Assembly (NCBI GenBank): GCA_029212615.1
Contig: JARGPJ010000007.1
Location: 1 to 64,000 of the forward strand
Length of the DNA: 64,000 nt
Origin: Verrucomicrobiales bacterium
Lineage (GTDB): Bacteria > Verrucomicrobiota > Verrucomicrobiia > Verrucomicrobiales > DEV007
Direction: 5' to 3'
Part shown: piece after piece, positions 10,201 to 17,774 of the stretch
Layout of the letters: every line of letters begins with the position of its first letter
Numbering within the stretch: position 1 is the stretch's first letter
Position numbers and translations under genes: made by a program
The notes under the pieces: generated by a model
The model's database searches: none
Told to the model about the DNA's origin: nothing
Seen by the model: the letters and a program-made list of their open reading frames with translations, nothing else

Positions 10201-13200
10201 GGGGGGGCGGAATGCTGACGGAGTGATTCAGGGAAATATCGTCCTGAATGCCGGAGGCGATATTACTCTAGACGGAGGATTTGAAGGAATAAGCGGGACA
10301 ACCCCGCTCGATGAGGATGATGCCTGGGCCATGATTGGTAACGGCGGTCATGACAGTGATGGAACCAAAGATGGCAACATCCTGATCGATGCCGCGAACG
10401 TTAAACTGAATACGCAGACTGAATTTCAGCAGGGAGACTACAGCAGTGCTCAGATTGGTCATGGTGGGCGTGCTTCGACCGGCAACATCGGAACGACAGC
10501 TGGATTAATTGATATTGATGTGACCGGTGGAATCATGGTGCATGCGAATGACTCGGGTGACGGCAATATTGCCTATGGCCAGATTGGTCATGGAGGTTTT
10601 GAATCAGGTGGCAGTGGAGAAACGATCGAAGGTTCTATTCTCCTGAATGCTCAGAGCGGCAGCATCGAGGTCAGCGGCGGCCTCGGAGGTGCGTGGGGGT
10701 CGTATTCGCAGGTTGGTTTCGGTGGACGGAGCAGTAATTACGCCGGCGACGGTGACATTACAGTTAACGCCACGCTTGGCAGTGTTAGTGTAGACGGTGG
10801 AGATTCCACTGATGGGTATGCTCAGATTGGTCACGGAGGTATTTATGTCACCGGCACCCAGAGTGGAAACATTGCAGTTCGATCAGGAACTAAGGTATCA
10901 ATTGAAGGGGGGTCGGAGGAGAATGCATACAGCCAGATCGGTCATGGAGGGTTAGGTGCGAATGCCAATTTGTCAGGAGATATACACCTTGATGTGGGAA
11001 GCGCACTTACTGTCACCGGAGGCGTTGATGGCTATGATGTGGGAACGGAGAAATATGCCCTCCTCGGGCATGGCGGGATCCTGGAAGGGTTTGATCCGGC
11101 TTCGCCTACTGCTCTCACGACGGGTAGTCGTCAGGGCGATATCCTCCTGAATGTGGGAGGCGCTACTGCTATTACTGACCGGGAGAGCATCGCCTTCATG
11201 GGGCATCTCGGAACAGCAACCGTTTCGGCTGGCTCAAGCTTTGCTTTGATCACAGATCAACTTGATACAAGCGACTCCGCTCCGGGGATTACCGGCACGA
11301 TTCAGACGATGGGCAACGGAGGGCGTGTCGAAATTGGTGTTACCGGTGGTGATCTTGATATTGATGGAAGCGGTGCTTTTCTGGATTCAGCGGATCAGGT
11401 TAATTTGTTTGCGTCGGGTGAGGTGGAGGTTTCCGCCTCTGTCTTGAACGGTGGTTCGGGTGCGGTGAATCTGGTAGGGGGATGGTTCGGGCAGGCTGGT
11501 TTAGCCCGCACCGTTGATCATGGCAGCAACCCGCTCATCACTGAGCTCACTATTGATTTTTCGGCGATCAAGTCTGATGAGGGAAATTACGGGTCTTCCG
11601 GCAATGGCGTCGTGGTCGGAGATGGAAACCAACTGGCCGCCATCGCGGTTGGCTCAGCCGGGGGTGAAACGAATGTGCTTGGCTATGAAGTTGAAGTAAA
11701 CGGCTCGAATGCCGCGATTGAATCCAGCGCTCAGGTAGGCTTCAATGAAGAGCTTTTTGCAGCAGGACGAGGTCCTGACGGGATTTCAGCGACGGGAGCG
11801 ATCACCGTTTTTTCAAAGGATGGAGGCCTTTCTCTTGAAGCGGGGAACCGTGCCGGATCTTTTTCCCAGGTGGGTCATGGTGGAGCTGATACCGCAGCTT
11901 CATTCGGAGGGGCTCTTGTGATCGATCTATCGAAAGGAAATATCGATGGCGCGCTGCGGGTCGCGGGAGACGGTGAGGATTCCTATGCTCAGATTGGCCA
12001 CGGAGGAAATGGTTCGGCAGGAACAAAGGGTGGTAGCATTAACCTGATCGCAGCCTCAGCGCATGTGGAAGGTGGGTATGAAGAGAACGCCTCAGCTCGT
12101 ATCGGCCATGGCGGGATTCAGGGGAGTGGTGATATCTCCGGGGATGTGATCCTCGAAGCGACCACGAGAGTCGTCGCACTCGAAGGAGGAAGCGGAGACT
12201 TTGCCGAAGCGGCAATTGGAGCGGGGGGATATCAATATAATGCGTCCGAAATCCTCAGTGCCACCTCGGTGACTTCTGAACTCGAGGTCACGGTGAGTGC
12301 CGGAACGGGGATGCAGGCGAATAGTCAAATCGGGGCAGGGGGTTCTGAATCGACGGTTAGTGAGATCGCCGGTGACATTGCGGTTACCTCAGGCGGCGAT
12401 ATCGATCTGACCGGTGGATCGGACTATTTCAGTTTCAGTCAGATCGGTAATGGAGGTGCTTCTGCCAGTGGCAATTTCACCGGCATGATCAATGTGGTAT
12501 CAGGAAATGATATATCCCTCACTGCGACGAACGCAGAATCGGGCGCCTACGCGAAAATTGGTCATGGAGACGACTTTCTTCCATCTTCTGCGGAAATCTT
12601 GTTTGTATCAGGAGGCGGGGATCGAAGTGGGAATATCAATGTATCAGCATCCGCTGACATTGCTTTGTCAGACGGGATGATTGGCCATGTCAATAGTGTC
12701 GCGCTCGATGCGGGTGTGACCGGCAGTGGAATCACTCAGATAGCTGTAAGCACTTCGGACCCGACTGATCCGACGCAGGGGAGCCTGGTCGCTGATAGCA
12801 ACAGTGAGTTTGCCGGTCCGGATGAGTTGCGAATCTATTTGCCGGAGCGCTCAAACAATGAAGTCGAAGCTGGAGTGCTCATGAACGCCGTTTCATTTGC
12901 CGGTGGCGAAACTGATCCATCCCTCACGCAAGGGGAGGATGAGTTCACGGTGAACATTACCGGGGTTGCTCCATCCACTCCGGGGGAACATGGGAATGTT
13001 TTCGGAAGCGGGTTTGCACCGACAAATGCAGGCCGTTTTGCTTTCTATTATAATTCGATTGAACTGACCGACTCCCTGGTCGTCGAATCAGCAGAAAGCG
13101 GGAGTCCTATCGAAGTGGCATCGTCTCCGTTCACTCTGGCTGATTTTCTCAGGATTCGTCCTGAGGATAGAGCGGAAAGCGATTGGCTGCGTGAAAAAGA

Positions 13201-13393
13201 GCGCCTCTTCTCGGGCTTTAATGCCTTTGCGATGTATTACGAGGGATACGAGCAATACGATGTGAACGGGAACCCTGTCTACCAGCTTGTATTCTCCAAT
13301 CACCTGGGTGCCCAGGTGAGGATTGAAGTTGGCTTTGGGGCTGTTTTAAGTATTCAGGATAGTCTCTTTGAGACGGGCGAAAATATTGAGTAA
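7241..13393 (+). CDS. Giant repeat exoprotein with TPS (haemagglutination activity) domain
   Basis: The protein has 2050 residues. ATG at 7241 is chosen because it gives a basic N-terminus and a hydrophobic stretch (residues 19-30) ending near N-A-N at 38, a plausible signal peptide; a TTG at 7130 would extend it by 37 unlikely residues. Residues ~39-290 match the two-partner-secretion domain of filamentous haemagglutinins, including V-I-N-P-N-G-I at 117-123 and the L-L-L-D-P-T segment further on. From ~550 come two header segments (A-G-W-D near base 8900; G-G-W-F near 11480), each followed by an array of Q-I-G-H-G-G-type repeats, about 22 in total. The last ~190 residues are shared with the upstream paralogue. 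Known role of such proteins: secreted surface adhesins exported by a TpsB porin. No TpsB lies in the window. Binding partner unknown. Confidence 0.88.
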   Translation: MRSGNNSELRRARARFETAIAILLLPGMFLWNQPLNANPSGAVIAHGDISFAGSQGNLQINQLSQRAIINWDDFSIDAGELAQFNQPGASAAILNRITGGNPTEIHGALRANGNVFVINPNGILIGPGGMIDTNGLVLSTLNVSDGEFLAGGDMEFKGAGEGVTNLGRINAIGGDVFLIGKTVRNSGSISARGGLVGMAAGEEVLLKAAADVNGERIFVRAGGAGVSGTGILNDGTIEGAAVELKAHGNIYALAINNKGSIRATGATNSGGRVVLHGVGGAIHNSGSIRATAPSVGNSARVLIEAAYAKVDGEIIAEGGEIRIAAEEELEIGGSVHAASTSGAGGSIIAEARSIELSSTAEIDASGVDGGGQVMIGGGLRGDDAEIRNAETLTVADGVRITADSLGSGSGNAGTVVLWSDDETLFGGAISATAAGVGNGGFVEVSGRQLLDFRGVVSTLSAGGENGTLLLDPTDFEVVTTVTDSNQISNTALIGLLASNNVAITTSDPGSDPEEAGTITIDDGADVSWNSGNSLSLLAHQDIDVRADVLNAGTGSINLIAGWDGTTNNPGAGDVSGGSVITASSFLAGEFGINNGTVTIGSDTQRVAVGSSKGTTDVAAGALVIQGSDVLADAGAQLGFFYDVPDTPTPARMDTTGHIIVRIDGGNVSLSGGEENRSFAQLGHGGLGAGDNRQNGLTNQSISITFVDEAGDVLLSGGEGTDSYAQIGHGSRDSIVRNRQGHITIQGFDDIVMASGLGEGAMTMIGNGGFDVDGINQGNITLTGTGTADANAEGDGGSNITILAGIESSEGADDAQVDSFSQIGNGGHSSRLNKWGNITISEVNDLTLAAGSAERNYVQVGHGGYDSDSNSIGDITISMAGALSLSGGTDSTSIDASAQLGHGGRITDGTRSGNITVTGASSVTLNGGAANSASAHIGHGGQASTGAVGSAGIADTITITTSGDIDLNAGVLNTEASRPFSSWVMIGMGGRNADGVIQGNIVLNAGGDITLDGGFEGISGTTPLDEDDAWAMIGNGGHDSDGTKDGNILIDAANVKLNTQTEFQQGDYSSAQIGHGGRASTGNIGTTAGLIDIDVTGGIMVHANDSGDGNIAYGQIGHGGFESGGSGETIEGSILLNAQSGSIEVSGGLGGAWGSYSQVGFGGRSSNYAGDGDITVNATLGSVSVDGGDSTDGYAQIGHGGIYVTGTQSGNIAVRSGTKVSIEGGSEENAYSQIGHGGLGANANLSGDIHLDVGSALTVTGGVDGYDVGTEKYALLGHGGILEGFDPASPTALTTGSRQGDILLNVGGATAITDRESIAFMGHLGTATVSAGSSFALITDQLDTSDSAPGITGTIQTMGNGGRVEIGVTGGDLDIDGSGAFLDSADQVNLFASGEVEVSASVLNGGSGAVNLVGGWFGQAGLARTVDHGSNPLITELTIDFSAIKSDEGNYGSSGNGVVVGDGNQLAAIAVGSAGGETNVLGYEVEVNGSNAAIESSAQVGFNEELFAAGRGPDGISATGAITVFSKDGGLSLEAGNRAGSFSQVGHGGADTAASFGGALVIDLSKGNIDGALRVAGDGEDSYAQIGHGGNGSAGTKGGSINLIAASAHVEGGYEENASARIGHGGIQGSGDISGDVILEATTRVVALEGGSGDFAEAAIGAGGYQYNASEILSATSVTSELEVTVSAGTGMQANSQIGAGGSESTVSEIAGDIAVTSGGDIDLTGGSDYFSFSQIGNGGASASGNFTGMINVVSGNDISLTATNAESGAYAKIGHGDDFLPSSAEILFVSGGGDRSGNINVSASADIALSDGMIGHVNSVALDAGVTGSGITQIAVSTSDPTDPTQGSLVADSNSEFAGPDELRIYLPERSNNEVEAGVLMNAVSFAGGETDPSLTQGEDEFTVNITGVAPSTPGEHGNVFGSGFAPTNAGRFAFYYNSIELTDSLVVESAESGSPIEVASSPFTLADFLRIRPEDRAESDWLREKERLFSGFNAFAMYYEGYEQYDVNGNPVYQLVFSNHLGAQVRIEVGFGAVLSIQDSLFETGENIE

Positions 13394-13414
13394 GTGTTTC
13401 CTGATCGTGAGACT

Positions 13415-16400
13415 CTACTGATCGTGCGGGTGCTCTTTGAGGAGGTCGGCAGGATGATACATGGCCTGCTGACCTTTCAGTGCGGCGCGAACTCTGGCAA
13501 TGTCGGCGGGACGAACCGGACTTGCTTTGTTCCCGAACGAATTTCTCACGTAGGTGAGTGCCGCGGCGAGTTCATCGTCCTTGAGGATATGTTCAAAAGG
13601 AGTCATCGGGACGTGACCCGGATACTCTTTGCCCAGCACTTCAATAGGCCCGACGAGCCCTTTGAGAGACAGTTTGATAAGCCTCTCGGGGTCTCCATTT
13701 GCCCACTTGGTTCCGGCGAGTGGGGGGAATCCTGCATCCGGTAATCCTTTGCCGTTGGCTTGGTGACAGGTGCCGCAGTGCGCTTCCCGGTTGTAAACTT
13801 CGGCGCCTTGAATGTAGAGTTTCCTGTCAATCCCGGTGAGGCGCTTTGGTGCCTGAACTCTAAGGTTGGCATCGGGATTCGCCATGATTTTGCCCTCGAG
13901 TGCGGATGTTGATGCTTCGAAGGATTGCTTAGAATACTCATCGATTCCTTTTGCTTCCGCCGCGGCAAGAATTTTAAGGCCCAGTTCTTTAGCTTCGCGG
14001 GATCCGGCGGTGATGGCTTCAAGCCGGACTCGCCCGTGGTCATCGCCGGCGGCGGCGAGAAGTAATTCATCCCGCTCCGAAACTTCCGGATTAAAGCGGA
14101 GAACACGAACCGCCGCCGAGCGGACTCGGTGATCTTCGGACTGCAGCAGTTCGGCGAGAAGCGCTTCATCGACTTTATCTGCGCCCCAGCTCACCCAGAG
14201 GGCTTCGAGTTTCTGCCGGTCATCATTCACCGTGGCGAGCCATGGCTTAAGCGCTGAGAGAACCGCCCCCGTGTTGCGGCCGCGGAGTTCACGTCTCGTG
14301 CGATAGCGGGTGCGATATTCGTGCAGTTTAAGATTGTCGAGCAATTCAGGAATCGTTGCCCCGGCAACTTTGGCCGGTTTGACGAGGGGTCGTGAAGGGT
14401 AGGTAACCCGGTAGATCCGTCCGTGCAGGTGATCGCGGAGGGGGTCCCGGGCGCTGTGCTGCATATGTCCGATCAGTGCATTGTGCCAATCGACGACATA
14501 GAGCGAGCCATCCGGAGCAAATTCGATATCGACGGGGCGGAAGTTGAGGTCTTCCGAGTAGAAGAGATCCAGGCGGTGTTCGGTCGTGAAGCCTGTGCCA
14601 TCTTCGATGACCTGGTGTTGTTTGGCCCCGAGGTAGCCAATCGCGTTGGTGAGGAGAATGTCGCCCTGGACCTCATCGGGGAAGTGACGGCTGGAGACGA
14701 ATTCAAGTCCGGAAGTGGGGCGGACGGAGTTTGACGTGATGATGTCTGGTGCCTTGAGGTTAACGCCGTACACCGGCTTTACCGTTCCCGGAAGCATCCA
14801 CGAGAGGCTGGTCCCCGAGGTATGAAGAAAGAAATCCTGCCCATAATCGTCGAAAGCGATTCCCCAGGGATTCGGAATACTGACCTGAGCGTGCCGTTGG
14901 AGTTGTTTCCGTTGAGGGCTGTAGCGGTAGAAGCCTCCGTTTGTCCCGCGGGTGGTGCCGTAGGCACTCTCAATATTGCTGTGGAGGAAGAGGCCTTCCG
15001 CCATTTGAATGGCCCCGGAGGGGTCGGCGCAGAAGGCGGAGATGGCGTGGTGGGTGTCATGATCGTCAAAACCGCTCAGGAGGATTTCCTTGCTGTCGTA
15101 GTGATCATCACCATCTGTGTCTTTTAAAAAGACGAGGCTACCGCTTTGCGAAACGTAAACGCCGTCGTGGGCGATTTCGAAGCCGATCGGAATGTGGAGA
15201 TCATCGGCAAAGACCGTTTGTTTGTCTGCCTTTCCGTCATTGTCGGTGTCCTCAAAAATGATGAGTTTGTCCTTCGGGAGGGGATCGCCGATACGGTAGT
15301 GGGGGTAGCTCTGCATCGTGGAAACCCAGAGGCGGCCTTTGTTGTCGAAGGAGAGCTGGACGGGGTTGGCCAGATCAGGGAATTCTTTTTCTGAAGCGAA
15401 GAGTTCAATTTTATATCCCCCGGCAGTAACCAGTTTTGTTTCGACGGTATCGCCGGACCGGTAGGTGACGGTGCCGCTCTTTTTGTTGTCAGGATCGTAG
15501 TTTGTTTCGACAGGAGGCAGCTCGTAGGTTTTTGCATCCGCTGCCGCGAGATCAAAGCTTTCCCCTTTGAGAGCAGACCAGATTGCCTGATCCCGAAGCA
15601 GCGTCATTTCCCGGGTTTTCTTTAATTCATGCGGGTAGTTATCAGGGCCGTAGGGATTGAATCGACGCCCGTACACGTGAACCCCGTTGGGGATCTTAAA
15701 ATCATTGAGCCAGGCCCAGTTCTTTTCGGTGACAGCAGCGAGAATGCCGGTCCGGGCGGCCTCATCCACCTCTGCTTCACCGAAGAGCAGATCGGCGAGA
15801 GTCGGGGCAAGCGTGCGATAACCCAGGTCATTGAGGAGTGCTCCATCCCCCGTGTATTCCTTTCCGTCAGCATACCAGCCTGCGCTCGGGGTGAATGCAT
15901 CAACGAACACGATCCCATTCGCTTCCGCGACCTCCTGCGAGGCTTGGGTGTAAAGTTGGAGGTTTTCGTTTTCTACTTTGCCGTCGGGGAGGTTGTAGCT
16001 GGAGGAAAGGTCCTGGAAAGCAGTGGGGGATACGAGGGCCAGTTGAGGCGGCGTTTCCCCGTTGTATTTTTGATTCAGGGTGTGCTTGATAAAGGCATCG
16101 AGTTCCTTTTTATAGCGCTCCAGACCTTCCGGCCCTTCGAAAGAGGAATTGAATCCGAAGAAGGCAATGATCGTGTCGGCCTTGAGCCTGCTGAGCCACT
16201 GATCCGGAGTTTCAAAAAATCCCTGGGGTTTGGAATCCGTCTGAAGTTCGGGTCGAAGAAGTTCCTTCGCGCCGGGAAAGGCATACTGGTTGGCATAATC
16301 GCGACCTGGGTGTGGGCGGAATGCTGGTGTGTTGCCCTCGTCGCCCATGTTACGAATCGTGAGGTCCAAGTCTGGAAAACGAAGGAAAAGCTCGGTTTCG

Positions 16401-16549
16401 AAATGACCGAAGTGATTCATGCGGCTCGCCATGCCGGCTCCGATAAGAACGATGTGATCGCCCTTTTTAACCGTGAGTTTTTTGCTTTCAGCCTGACTCA
16501 ATGTAGTCAGTAAGAGAGCGGCGACGAGAAGAGTGTAGAGGGATTTCAT
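13415..16549 (-). CDS. SGNH-hydrolase/PVC heme-binding fusion protein with C-terminal cytochrome c
   Basis: A secreted protein of 1044 residues with an N-terminal signal peptide (~1-20). Residues ~25-260 resemble an SGNH/GDSL hydrolase: V-L-I-G-A-G-M-A at the first block, G-D-E-G-N-T further on and G-F-N-S-S where G-x-N-D is usual, so the catalytic blocks are variant. A PVC-type six-bladed propeller related to sorbosone dehydrogenases follows (~370-720), then HEAT-like helices (~760-880) and a single c-type heme site CGTCH at 925-929 with a candidate P-M-T-P axial Met. It ends 21 bases from the convergent giant exoprotein gene. Such fusions are common in Planctomycetes and Verrucomicrobia, usually with carbohydrate-degrading genes; substrate and electron partner are unknown. 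Confidence 0.85.
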   Translation of the reverse strand: MKSLYTLLVAALLLTTLSQAESKKLTVKKGDHIVLIGAGMASRMNHFGHFETELFLRFPDLDLTIRNMGDEGNTPAFRPHPGRDYANQYAFPGAKELLRPELQTDSKPQGFFETPDQWLSRLKADTIIAFFGFNSSFEGPEGLERYKKELDAFIKHTLNQKYNGETPPQLALVSPTAFQDLSSSYNLPDGKVENENLQLYTQASQEVAEANGIVFVDAFTPSAGWYADGKEYTGDGALLNDLGYRTLAPTLADLLFGEAEVDEAARTGILAAVTEKNWAWLNDFKIPNGVHVYGRRFNPYGPDNYPHELKKTREMTLLRDQAIWSALKGESFDLAAADAKTYELPPVETNYDPDNKKSGTVTYRSGDTVETKLVTAGGYKIELFASEKEFPDLANPVQLSFDNKGRLWVSTMQSYPHYRIGDPLPKDKLIIFEDTDNDGKADKQTVFADDLHIPIGFEIAHDGVYVSQSGSLVFLKDTDGDDHYDSKEILLSGFDDHDTHHAISAFCADPSGAIQMAEGLFLHSNIESAYGTTRGTNGGFYRYSPQRKQLQRHAQVSIPNPWGIAFDDYGQDFFLHTSGTSLSWMLPGTVKPVYGVNLKAPDIITSNSVRPTSGLEFVSSRHFPDEVQGDILLTNAIGYLGAKQHQVIEDGTGFTTEHRLDLFYSEDLNFRPVDIEFAPDGSLYVVDWHNALIGHMQHSARDPLRDHLHGRIYRVTYPSRPLVKPAKVAGATIPELLDNLKLHEYRTRYRTRRELRGRNTGAVLSALKPWLATVNDDRQKLEALWVSWGADKVDEALLAELLQSEDHRVRSAAVRVLRFNPEVSERDELLLAAAGDDHGRVRLEAITAGSREAKELGLKILAAAEAKGIDEYSKQSFEASTSALEGKIMANPDANLRVQAPKRLTGIDRKLYIQGAEVYNREAHCGTCHQANGKGLPDAGFPPLAGTKWANGDPERLIKLSLKGLVGPIEVLGKEYPGHVPMTPFEHILKDDELAAALTYVRNSFGNKASPVRPADIARVRAALKGQQAMYHPADLLKEHPHDQ

Positions 16550-16694
16550 TTTGAACAGCGAGGTGCAACCCTACCATAATTGAGCGCTGATCTAAAAAGA
16601 GGAATTGAGCGATGGCATGACGGCATAGCGCCGGATTTTTGCTCAATTTTTATGTGATAGATCGCAATAGCCGGACATGCGACTGCCATCAAGC

Positions 16695-16731
16695 GAACAG
16701 GGTTCGATCCCTTGCTGAACAGGGTTAAGTC
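16695..16731. repeat. Two direct copies of a GAACAGGGTT element
   Basis: GAACAGGGTT is at 16695-16704 and GAACAGGGTTAAGTC at 16717-16731, just past the stop of the YIP1 gene. The longer form recurs exactly at 43448-43462 and, inverted, at 58145-58159. By size and scatter this looks like a short dispersed (REP- or MITE-like) repeat. The rest of the 16550-16724 gap shows nothing recognisable. Confidence 0.7.
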
Positions 16732-17381
16732 CCCTTTAAAAGCGGAAGTAACACTTTCAGAAAGAGAAGCTTCGAGATCACCTCTGCGATGACAATCGCG
16801 AGAATAAAGGTCACGATGGCCCTCCCGCCACGGGCATCGCACGAAATTCGAAAGGACTTCCAGGCAAGGGCGACGAACCAGATTGTCACGAAGATCATGA
16901 CTAAGGCCGCGCCCCAGAATGACGCCAATTCGGTCGGTGTTCCAGCCGGGGGAAGGAGAACCGTTTCCCCGGATTTCGCCAGAGCAAGCAGCTTTTTCTG
17001 ATAGGTTTGAACGCCCGGAAGCAGGCAAACCAGCGCGGTGATGATGAAGGGCCAGCGGGCGAGGGCCTGAGTTCCGAAGAGGTCAAGGGCCCGGAAAGCT
17101 CTCTTTTCTCTGAGAAGGACAGCTCCCAGCCAGAGGCAGGACGCTAGGCTGATCCAGTTGACAATGCCTTCGAGGAGGAAGAACCAAAGGGGGGCCGGGA
17201 AGCCAACATGGGTGTCGAGAACGCCGTCGAAGTGTGTACTTGAAACTGAGGCGATTGCTCCCGTTGCGAGAACGATTCCGATTCCGGAGATAAGAGCCGT
17301 CGATCCTGCGAAGAATCGAAAAGGATTCCAGAGCGCTGACCAAACTGAAAAAGCGGGGGTGGATGGAAGCGGGTTTGTCAT
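16725..17381 (-). CDS. YIP1-like integral membrane protein
   Basis: The 218-residue protein has about five hydrophobic segments (near 28-48, 66-88, 108-126, 151-172, 188-212), arranged as in bacterial Yip1-domain proteins. Its ATG overlaps the stop of the DUF2089 gene (ATGA), so the two are translationally coupled. DUF2089/YIP1 pairs occur in other bacteria and suggest a membrane protein whose expression or activity is tied to the small regulator. The function is unknown. The family call rests on topology and context rather than on a specific motif. Confidence 0.72.
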   Translation of the reverse strand: MTNPLPSTPAFSVWSALWNPFRFFAGSTALISGIGIVLATGAIASVSSTHFDGVLDTHVGFPAPLWFFLLEGIVNWISLASCLWLGAVLLREKRAFRALDLFGTQALARWPFIITALVCLLPGVQTYQKKLLALAKSGETVLLPPAGTPTELASFWGAALVMIFVTIWFVALAWKSFRISCDARGGRAIVTFILAIVIAEVISKLLFLKVLLPLLKGT

Positions 17382-17653
17382 TCAGTTTGGAGTTTCCCGA
17401 TGACTTCATTGAGCCGGTTTCTCACGGTTGGGTAACTGACCCCAAGGTGGTTTGCCATTTCTTTAAGACTCCCGCTGCATTGAACAAAATGAAGAATGAA
17501 GGACTGATCGGCGGGGGGAAGGCGGACAAGGTCGGGCAGGGGATAGTGCCCCGACACCTCGGTTTCGCAGTCATCGCAGCGAAGGCATGTCACTGAAAGG
17601 GAGTGGTGACAACTGGGGCACGAAACGGGCAGTGATTTAACTTTATTGATCAA
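17378..17653 (-). CDS. DUF2089-family zinc-ribbon/HTH small regulator
   Basis: A 91-residue protein with an N-terminal zinc ribbon (C-P-S-C near 12-15, C-L-R-C-D-D-C near 23-29), the G-H-Y-P-L-P-D-L-V-R-L hinge and a C-terminal helix-turn-helix (S-L-K-E-M-A-N-H-L-G-V-S-Y-P-T-V-R-N-R-L). This is the DUF2089 layout, considered a transcription-factor-like family. No ATG precedes the conserved region; TTG at 17651-17653 is the best start. The AT-rich upstream DNA (17654-17700) likely holds the promoter. It is coupled to the YIP1 gene. Confidence 0.85.
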   Translation of the reverse strand: MINKVKSLPVSCPSCHHSLSVTCLRCDDCETEVSGHYPLPDLVRLPPADQSFILHFVQCSGSLKEMANHLGVSYPTVRNRLNEVIGKLQTE

Positions 17654-17731
17654 CGGATTAAAATAATTGAGTGTTCATTCAATAAAGTAAATGAATTTTT
17701 TCAAAGGAGCTCCTCTGAAGACCTGCGGGAA

Positions 17732-17751
17732 GCTCTCCCTGCAGGAAGAGC
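17732..17751 (-). terminator. Imperfect palindrome downstream of large cytochrome gene
   Basis: GCTCT/AGAGC arms enclose the perfect core CCTGCAGG, 24 bases beyond the stop of the cytochrome gene. A second 10-bp palindrome, AGGAGCTCCT, follows at 17705-17714 before a T/A-rich stretch. It may help end transcription or bind a regulator of the DUF2089 operon; there is no classical U-tract. Confidence 0.35.
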
Positions 17752-17774
17752 CCTCCGCTTTGCAGCTTTGAATA

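Noticed and set aside
1..13393. Many antisense and alternate-frame open stretches within the giant exoprotein genes
   Set aside because: They follow the repeat periodicity, overlap the clear long frames and show repetitive, non-protein-like sequence such as recurring M-T-N-L-x-I.
1..13393. A CRISPR-like array suggested by regular repeated DNA
   Set aside because: The repeats are in frame, diverged at third positions and coding; there are no identical direct repeats with unique spacers.
15629..16513. A 294-residue + strand open frame opposite the SGNH/heme gene
   Set aside because: It is antisense to a clearly coding, domain-rich gene and shows no recognisable domain.
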